Assembly: GCA_963665185.2 (NCBI GenBank) | Contig: CAXXPO010000024.1 | Location: forward strand, 1-64,000 | Source: G963665185 sp963665185 | GTDB taxonomy: Bacteria; Desulfobacterota; Desulfovibrionia; Desulfovibrionales; Desulfovibrionaceae | Length of the DNA: 64,000 nucleotides | Reading direction: 5' to 3' | Shown: one piece after another, positions 58,744 to 64,000 of the stretch | How the letters are laid out: the number at the start of each line of letters is the position of its first letter | How positions within the stretch are numbered: the first letter of the stretch is position 1 | Notes under the pieces: generated by a model | Told to the model about the DNA's origin: nothing | Databases searched by the model: none | Seen by the model: only the letters and a program-made list of their open reading frames with translations | Made by a program: the position numbers and the translations under genes

Positions 58744-58794
58744 GGCCATGGCTGATTCTTGCCCGGTCCGTAAAAACCGCGTAGTCTTTCCATC

Positions 58795-59766
58795 ATGACG
58801 CAATCTGTCCTCTCCATCCGTGATTTGCATACCCAGTTCCATACCGCGCACGGTATTGCCCCTGCCGTGGACGGCGTCAGCCTGGACATCGGCTCCGGGG
58901 AGATGGTCGCCCTGGTGGGCGAATCGGGTTGCGGCAAGACCATGGTCGCCCTGTCCGTAATGGGGCTTGTGCCGTCCCCGCCGGGCCGGATCGCCTCCGG
59001 CGAAATCCTGTTCAAGGGCGAAGATCTGGTGGGCATGGACGACGCGGGACTGCGCCGGGTGCGAGGCAATCATATCGGCATGGTTTTTCAGGAGCCCATG
59101 ACCTCGCTCAACCCTGTTTTCCGCATCGGGGAGCAGATTGCCGAAGCCTTGCGGCTGCACAAGGGCATGAACCGCAAGCAGGCCCTGGAAGCGGCTGCCG
59201 TGCATATGGACGAAGTGGGCATTCCCAACCCTGCCGAGCGGTTGCAGAGCTACCCGCACGAGCTTTCCGGAGGCATGCGGCAGCGGGTCATGATCGCCAT
59301 GGCCCTGGCCTGCGGCCCGGAACTGCTGTTGGCCGACGAGCCGACAACCGCTCTGGACGTGACCATCCAGGCCCAGATAATGGGACTTCTGGACAATCTG
59401 CGACGCAGGCGCGGCCTGTCCGTGCTGCTCATCACCCATGATCTCGGCGTGGTGGCCGGGACCTGCGACAAGGCCGCCATCATGTATGCCGGAGCCATTG
59501 TGGAACGTTCGGACGTGGCCGGGCTGTTTCGCGCCCCCCTGCATCCCTACACCCGAGGCCTGTTGGACTCCATCCCGCGTCTGGACGCGCCCGACCGGCG
59601 ATTGGCCTCCATTCCGGGAACCGTTCCCAACCTGCTTCATCTTCCCCATGGCTGCCGTTTCCATCCTCGCTGTGCCGAGGCCATGGACATCTGCCGCAGC
59701 CAGACTCCTCCGGAATTTGAAATTGCGCCGGGCAGGCGGGTGTCCTGCTGGCTGCACAAGGACTGA
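58795..59766 (+). CDS. oppD: Oligopeptide/dipeptide ABC transporter ATP-binding protein
   Basis: 323 residues. Walker A ALVGESGCGKTMVALSV, signature HELSGGMRQRVMIAMAL, Walker B LLLADEPTTALDVTIQ, the H-loop LLITHDLGVV, and the C-terminal oligopeptide-transport tail with CRFHPRCAEAMDICR (4Fe-4S-like Cys cluster typical of OppD/OppF). Energises peptide or nickel uptake from the cytosol. It is followed 3 bases later by oppF. No permease (oppB/C) or binding protein is nearby. Confidence 0.93.
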   Translation: MTQSVLSIRDLHTQFHTAHGIAPAVDGVSLDIGSGEMVALVGESGCGKTMVALSVMGLVPSPPGRIASGEILFKGEDLVGMDDAGLRRVRGNHIGMVFQEPMTSLNPVFRIGEQIAEALRLHKGMNRKQALEAAAVHMDEVGIPNPAERLQSYPHELSGGMRQRVMIAMALACGPELLLADEPTTALDVTIQAQIMGLLDNLRRRRGLSVLLITHDLGVVAGTCDKAAIMYAGAIVERSDVAGLFRAPLHPYTRGLLDSIPRLDAPDRRLASIPGTVPNLLHLPHGCRFHPRCAEAMDICRSQTPPEFEIAPGRRVSCWLHKD

Positions 59767-59769
59767 ACC

Positions 59770-60723
59770 ATGAACCGCCTGGAAGTACGCGACATCCGAA
59801 AGTATTATTCAGCCGGCGGCGGGTATCTGGGCGACTCCAGAACGGTTGTGCATGCCGTGGATGGAGTGAACCTGCATATCGGTCCGGGCGAGACTCTGGG
59901 GCTGGTGGGGGAATCCGGGTGCGGCAAGTCCACGCTGGGCCGGTTGGTGCTGGGGTTGGAACGGCCCACGTCGGGCGATGCGCTTCTGGACGGCGAGTCC
60001 ATTTTTACGGGCAATCCCGGGGCGTTCCGTCGCAGGGTCCAGATGATTTTCCAGGACCCGTTTTCCTCGCTCAATCCCCGCAAGTCCGTGGGATTCATCA
60101 TCGGCGAGCCGCTTGTCATCCATGGCATCGGCAATCGCGGCACGCGGCGGGAGCGGGTGGCCGAGCTGCTGGGGTTGGTCGGCCTGCGTCCCGAACACGC
60201 TGCGCGGTATCCGCACGAATTTTCCGGAGGGCAGCGGCAGCGTATCGCCATTGCCCGCTCCCTGGCCCTGGAGCCGGACTACATTGTCTGCGACGAGCCT
60301 GTCTCGGCCCTGGACGTTTCCGTGCAGGCGCAAGTCCTCAACCTGCTGGCCGACCTGCGCAACCGCATGAACCTGTCCTATCTGTTCATTTCCCACGACC
60401 TGTCCGTGGTGGCCAGCGTGAGCACCCGCGTGGCCGTGATGTATCTGGGCCGCATCGTTGAAACCGGGCCGCGGGATGAGATATTTTCCCGTCCCGCGCA
60501 TCCTTACACCAGGGCCCTGTTGCAGAGCGTGCCCGTGCCCGATCCTTCCACTCGCCGTGAGCATGTGCCGCTCAGGGGCGATCTGCCCAGCCCCATGCAT
60601 CCCCCCGCAGGGTGTCATTTCCATCCGCGCTGTCCACAGGCAATGGAGATTTGCGCCAGGCAAGACCCGCCGCAGTGCCGGACCGGTCCGGACCATGTCG
60701 TGACCTGCCATCTGCACAGTTGA
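59770..60723 (+). CDS. oppF: Oligopeptide/dipeptide ABC transporter ATP-binding protein
   Basis: 317 residues, partner of the preceding gene. Walker A GLVGESGCGKSTLGRLVLG, signature HEFSGGQRQRIAIARSL, Walker B YIVCDEPVSALDVSVQ, YLFISHDLSVV, and a C-terminal GCHFHPRCPQAMEICARQ. Together with OppD it drives uptake through permeases encoded elsewhere. Begins 3 bases after the oppD stop. Confidence 0.93.
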   Translation: MNRLEVRDIRKYYSAGGGYLGDSRTVVHAVDGVNLHIGPGETLGLVGESGCGKSTLGRLVLGLERPTSGDALLDGESIFTGNPGAFRRRVQMIFQDPFSSLNPRKSVGFIIGEPLVIHGIGNRGTRRERVAELLGLVGLRPEHAARYPHEFSGGQRQRIAIARSLALEPDYIVCDEPVSALDVSVQAQVLNLLADLRNRMNLSYLFISHDLSVVASVSTRVAVMYLGRIVETGPRDEIFSRPAHPYTRALLQSVPVPDPSTRREHVPLRGDLPSPMHPPAGCHFHPRCPQAMEICARQDPPQCRTGPDHVVTCHLHS

Positions 60724-60751
60724 TATCCGTGCATGGCCGGTTTCGGCCGCG

Positions 60752-61258
60752 TCAGTTTTTTCCTCCGCCGTTTGCCGCGTAGCGAAGGCTGGCATTCACC
60801 ACAAGATGGTGGAAAGGAAGGATGAGTTTGAAATACAACGGCCCCTTCCAGTTGCGGTACGTGACCGTGGTGACGCAGGCGAAGGTGTTCATGCCGTCCG
60901 CCCCCTGGTTGATCTCCACGGCAAATTGGGCTGCGAGGTGCCTGTCGGCAACGTCTCCGATCCAATACCGGTCTTCTTCTGCCGAAACCACCTCGAATAT
61001 AGGTGCCTTGTCCCCCGGAGTGAAGGGAACGTCCTGCGCCGCCATGCGCGTGTCGTCGAACCTCTCGTGTTCCAGGCCGAATATGCGGGCCACGACGCCG
61101 CGTATGGCGAACAGCCCACGCAACCAGCCCGGTGTGTACGAGAACGTTCCCGCCATGAATTCCCGCAATGTGCACGCGCCCTGGACGTATTTTATTTCCT
61201 TGTAATCGACATTTTCCAGCAGGGCGCGGACAGCTGGTTCCTTCAGTTCGAAATGCAT
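60752..61258 (-). CDS. DUF2867-like protein
   Basis: 168 residues, soluble. FAIRGVVARIFGLE, RYWIGDVADRHLAAQFAVEI and YFKLILPFHHLVVNASLR suggest a START-like/DUF2867 fold that may bind a lipid or small ligand. AGGAG lies 10 bases before the ATG. It lies 70 bases after the MarR gene, on the same strand, so it is a likely target or partner of that regulator. Function unknown. Confidence 0.7.
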   Translation of the reverse strand: MHFELKEPAVRALLENVDYKEIKYVQGACTLREFMAGTFSYTPGWLRGLFAIRGVVARIFGLEHERFDDTRMAAQDVPFTPGDKAPIFEVVSAEEDRYWIGDVADRHLAAQFAVEINQGADGMNTFACVTTVTYRNWKGPLYFKLILPFHHLVVNASLRYAANGGGKN

Positions 61259-61327
61259 GGTGGTGTTCTCCTTCTTACCGGGGTGAGCGGGAGTGCTGCT
61301 TTTGCTTCGCCGTGTGCTGTAAGCACA

Positions 61328-61849
61328 TCAGCAATGTTCTTTATTGATGGGGGATGAGCGTCCTGTCCAGCCTGCGTTCGGTTTGTCGAGGTGTTCCCCG
61401 TAACGGTCCATGGATTTTTCAAGCATCCGGAAGACCCGTTCCACAAGGGCGAATTCCTTGTCGGTCATGGATTCGAACTCCCGCCACACCCATCCGTCCG
61501 CGTCCCGGTGGAAGTCCTCATGCGCCTGGAAGACCTGTTCGCCGCACGGTGTGAGCGTGGGAACCACGTCGCGGGTATTGCCGGGGGAGTGCTCTTTGCG
61601 GACCACGTTTTTGCCTGCCAGCCGGGAAAGGGTCTGGGAAACGGCGCCCTTGGTCACTCCCTGCCGTTCCGCCAGCTTGGTCACGTTGCTGCCCGGATAT
61701 TTGCCGATGAGTTCCACCAGATGGATTTCCCTGGCAGTGAGCGGCGTGTGTCCGTCGTAGGCCGTGGGCCTGCGCCCGAGTTCATTGAATTTGTTGACAA
61801 TGCGCAGGAAACATTCGCTGAGGAGCTGAAAGCGTTGCATTTTTGCCAT
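61328..61849 (-). CDS. MarR-family transcriptional regulator
   Basis: 173 residues. Winged-helix core TAREIHLVELIGKYPGSNVTKLAERQGVTKGAVSQTLSRLAGKNVV (key part: NVTKLAERQGVTKGAVSQTL recognition helix), then a wing EHSPGNTRDVVPTLTP and a dimer helix LVERVFRMLEKSMDRYGEHL. MarR proteins repress or activate neighbouring genes in response to small ligands or oxidants. The start MAKMQRF lies only 8 bases from the inverted repeat at 61857, so it may be leaderless. Likely controls itself and the DUF2867 gene. Confidence 0.88.
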   Translation of the reverse strand: MAKMQRFQLLSECFLRIVNKFNELGRRPTAYDGHTPLTAREIHLVELIGKYPGSNVTKLAERQGVTKGAVSQTLSRLAGKNVVRKEHSPGNTRDVVPTLTPCGEQVFQAHEDFHRDADGWVWREFESMTDKEFALVERVFRMLEKSMDRYGEHLDKPNAGWTGRSSPINKEHC

Positions 61850-61856
61850 ACTTAAT

Positions 61857-61875
61857 TTGTATAGCCACTAAACAA
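61857..61875. promoter_or_regulatory. MarR-type operator
   Basis: TTGTATAG-CCA-CTAAACAA: the arms match in 7 of 8 positions. It overlaps the marR start region, between marR and the divergent gene at 61966, the usual place for autoregulation. Confidence 0.6.
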
Positions 61876-61965
61876 AAAATACAAGCGGGTCTTGACTCCA
61901 CGGAAGTTGGCAGCCATAGTCACGCTTCCCAAAGCATAGGCACGTGTGCCGCCAAGGAGCGACCC

Positions 61966-62445
61966 ATGAAAGATATTCGAAACGCGCCGGATGAAGTGCT
62001 GGATATTGTTCAGTTCGAGCATTGGCTGCGGTTTTATTTTGTGGAAGAGATTGACGAGGCATTGGAACTTCGGGTCCCGGACGTCGAGATGGAACGCATC
62101 CGGAAGGAGTTGCCCATGATGCACGGGTTGGTTGAGCTGCTCAACAACCGTGAAATCACCCAGCAGATATGCACGGAAACCGTGTGCAGCTTCATTGCCG
62201 CCCGTCTGGACGGGGAGAAATACCCCGAAGGGACCGTTACCCGTGTCTTCGACGGCAAGAAGTTCAAACTGGAAATGTATCTGTTCAATCTTTGGAGCCG
62301 GACGCACGAAGCCAGGCTGGACGAGGAATATCTGTTCTTTTCCGCTTGGCGTGAAATGTTCGATCAGTGGAAGGAGACCGAAGAGGTCAAGCAGTACATT
62401 GCCAAGCTGACCATTTCCGCGCCCGGTCCCAAGACCACGCAGTAG
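61966..62445 (+). CDS. Conserved helical protein, function unknown
   Basis: 159 residues starting MKDIRNAPDEVLDIVQFEHW; AAGGAG precedes the ATG, so the longer in-frame extension to 61843 is rejected. Contains RFYFVEEIDEALELRVPD, FIAARLDGEKYPEGT and LFFSAWREMFDQWKETEEV; probably alpha-helical, acidic, cytosolic. Divergent from marR across the operator; followed by a bidirectional terminator. Appears to be a lineage-restricted protein. Confidence 0.75.
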   Translation: MKDIRNAPDEVLDIVQFEHWLRFYFVEEIDEALELRVPDVEMERIRKELPMMHGLVELLNNREITQQICTETVCSFIAARLDGEKYPEGTVTRVFDGKKFKLEMYLFNLWSRTHEARLDEEYLFFSAWREMFDQWKETEEVKQYIAKLTISAPGPKTTQ

Positions 62446-62464
62446 TCCATTTTTTTTTGAGATC

Positions 62465-62503
62465 AAAAGACCCGGCAGAGCGTATTGCGCTGCCGGGTCT
62501 TTT
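62465..62503. terminator. Bidirectional terminator
   Basis: AAAAGACCCGGCAG and CTGCCGGGTCTTTT are exact inverted repeats with an 11-base loop. T-rich ends on both strands; it serves the convergent genes at 62445 and 62539. Confidence 0.85.
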
Positions 62504-62538
62504 GGGTATGGGCGGGAAGAGCGGAGGCCGCTCATGTT

Positions 62539-63951
62539 CTAGCTTTTCAAAAACGCCTCGAACGCCAGTTTGGTGGCGTAGATGTCGGCCTTGCTGGACA
62601 GCTCAAATGGGCTGTGCATTCCCAATACGCCGGGGCCGAAGTCGATGATGTCCATGCCGTAGATGGCCAGTTCCTTTGCCACTGTCCCGCCGCCGCCGGA
62701 ATCGACCTTGCCCAGTTCGGCCATCTGCCAGGGGATTTCCGCGGCATCGAACAGGTTGCGAAGCCAGCCCACGTATTCCGCGTGGGCGTCGTTGGCCATG
62801 TATTTTCCGCCGTGGCCGGTGAACTTGCAGAAGACCGGGCCGTGCCCCAGCAGGGAGGCGTTCATCTTCTCGTGCAGGTCCTGGAAGTCGGGGTCGATGG
62901 CCGCGTGCACGTCGGCAGACAGGGCCTTGGAGGCCATGAAGACCTTGGAGGGCCGAACGCCCGGCTCCCATGCGTCGATGAGGTCCTCCAGGCAGTATTC
63001 CAGAAAGCGCGACTTGGCTCCGGTGGAACCGTCCGAGCCGATTTCCTCCTTGTCCCAGAAAATCACGATCTGGGCGTGTTCCGGATTTGTGGCCGAAAGC
63101 ATGGCTTCCAGCGCGGTGAACACGCAGGAACGGTCGTCCTGGCCGTAGCCGCCGATGAGCGCGCTGTCCAGCCCCACGAAACGGGCCGGTCCGGCGGGCA
63201 CTATTTGCAGCTCGGCGCTGTACAGGTCGTCCTCGGTGATCTTGTAACGCTGGTTGAGCAGATTGAGAACCCGCTGCTTGACCAGCTTTTTCCCGGTGTC
63301 GGCCTTGTTGTCCTTGTCGTTTTCCTCTTTCTCTTTGTCTGTCTTTTCAGGCGAGTGGCCCAGGATGACGTTCAGCTTTTCGCCTTCAAAGGCGTCGGCC
63401 AGTTTGACCTCGTTCTGTTTGCGGGCCAGATGGGGCAGCAGGTCGGCAATGGTGAAGACCGGATCGGACGGGTCCTCGCCGATGCAGACCGTGACGGAGG
63501 TGCCGTCCTTGAGCGCGATAAGGCCGTGCAGTGCCAGGGGACGGCCCAGCCATTGGTATTTGCGGATGCCGCCGTAGTAGTGGGTCTTGGCAAGGCCCAG
63601 GCTGACGTCCTCGTACAGCGGATGTTGCTTGAGGTCCAGGCGCGGCGTGTCCGCGTGCGCTCCGGCCAGGCGAAATCCTTCGGAAAGCGGACGCTTGCCC
63701 TTGCGGGCCATGAAAATGGTCTTGTTGCGCATGACGCGGTAGCAGGCGTCGGCCTGGAAATCGGGCTTGAAGCCTGCGGCCTCGATGCGTGAAACCACGT
63801 TGCTGATGGTTTCACGCTCGGTCTTGCAGGCGGACAGGAACTCCACATAGCCTTTGGCCAGCTCGTCCATGGCGCTCCGGTGCTCGGTGTCGGCGTATAC
63901 GTCCCAGCAGTTTTTGGGCTGGGATTCAAGATTCGGTTTGGTTTCGGACAT
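62539..63951 (-). CDS. M18 family aminopeptidase
   Basis: 470 residues. Metal and catalytic signatures of the M18 family: RLAGAHADTPRLDLK (His-x-Asp), IGGYGQDDRSC, IFWDKEEIGSDGSTGA (Glu-Glu) and ALSADVHAAIDP (His, Asp). A hydrophilic insert of about 25 residues rich in Lys and Glu (HSPEKTDKEKEENDKD) lies mid-protein. It removes N-terminal residues, often acidic, from peptides in the cytosol. The start MSETKPNLESQ has GGAG upstream; the frame extends to 63978. The 49 bases to the window edge hold the leader only. Confidence 0.92.
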   Translation of the reverse strand: MSETKPNLESQPKNCWDVYADTEHRSAMDELAKGYVEFLSACKTERETISNVVSRIEAAGFKPDFQADACYRVMRNKTIFMARKGKRPLSEGFRLAGAHADTPRLDLKQHPLYEDVSLGLAKTHYYGGIRKYQWLGRPLALHGLIALKDGTSVTVCIGEDPSDPVFTIADLLPHLARKQNEVKLADAFEGEKLNVILGHSPEKTDKEKEENDKDNKADTGKKLVKQRVLNLLNQRYKITEDDLYSAELQIVPAGPARFVGLDSALIGGYGQDDRSCVFTALEAMLSATNPEHAQIVIFWDKEEIGSDGSTGAKSRFLEYCLEDLIDAWEPGVRPSKVFMASKALSADVHAAIDPDFQDLHEKMNASLLGHGPVFCKFTGHGGKYMANDAHAEYVGWLRNLFDAAEIPWQMAELGKVDSGGGGTVAKELAIYGMDIIDFGPGVLGMHSPFELSSKADIYATKLAFEAFLKS

Positions 63952-64000
63952 GAGGCAGTCTCCTTGTGTGATGCTCAATGATGAAATTTCTTGCGGGCCG

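Overview
The window is a contiguous piece of a GC-rich bacterial chromosome, almost certainly from a sulfate-reducing Desulfovibrionaceae (Desulfovibrio or Pseudodesulfovibrio type). The evidence is the gene content: a type I tetraheme cytochrome c3, desulfoferrodoxin, rubredoxin and rubredoxin:oxygen oxidoreductase next to cytochrome bd, a DcrA-like chemoreceptor with a c-type heme, the futalosine route to menaquinone, and a siroheme-decarboxylase gene of the alternative (Ahb) heme pathway. About 55 genes are supported. No rRNA, tRNA, CRISPR array, insertion sequence or prophage was seen. Identifications come from reading motifs and translations; no database search was run.

Layout. 0-9.4 kb: a PHP-UvrD helicase fusion (cut by the window edge), a double-HD (HD-GYP) protein, an RND efflux operon ending in a Mog/MoaB-like molybdopterin enzyme, and a thioesterase broken by an apparent one-base deletion. 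9.7-14 kb: a degenerate CCA-enzyme-like HD protein, lpxB, a Gfo/Idh/MocA dehydrogenase, and large perfect hairpins. 14-21.8 kb: a CoA-disulfide-reductase/rhodanese flavoprotein behind an FNR-type box, a glycosyltransferase remnant, an FAH-family hydrolase, RNase J, PlsC and an amino-acid racemase. 22-32 kb: an oxygen and redox-defence region (cydAB, roo, rub, rbo, a Kef-type antiporter, and a two-gene operon of a tetraheme lipoprotein and a heme chemoreceptor). 32-43 kb: a PurS-PurL fusion, an HDOD-PAS-GGDEF protein, ispB, mqnB, a nucleotide-sugar dehydrogenase, a DUF2065 protein and menG. 43-49.3 kb: an Asp-rich repeat protein, cytochrome c3, and a tetrapyrrole operon (ahb, hemL, cbiG, cobJ). 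49.7-58.7 kb: divergent biotin operons (bioF-esterase-bioC-bioB against bioA-bioD-iron-sulfur protein), followed by an AlbA_2 protein and a CCA nucleotidyltransferase. 58.8-64 kb: oppD/oppF, a MarR regulator with a DUF2867-like gene, a conserved small protein and an M18 aminopeptidase.

The genes fit an anaerobe that makes heme through siroheme, uses cytochrome c3 and menaquinone, and spends several systems on lowering or sensing O2. The least explained items are the heme-chemoreceptor/tetraheme pair, the Cys-rich iron-sulfur protein translationally coupled to bioD, the Asp-rich repeat protein beside cytochrome c3, and a family of short inverted-repeat elements with CAGGCTGTTGA ends. Two genes (near 9.0 and 42.3 kb) carry frameshifts in homopolymer runs, which could be sequencing errors.
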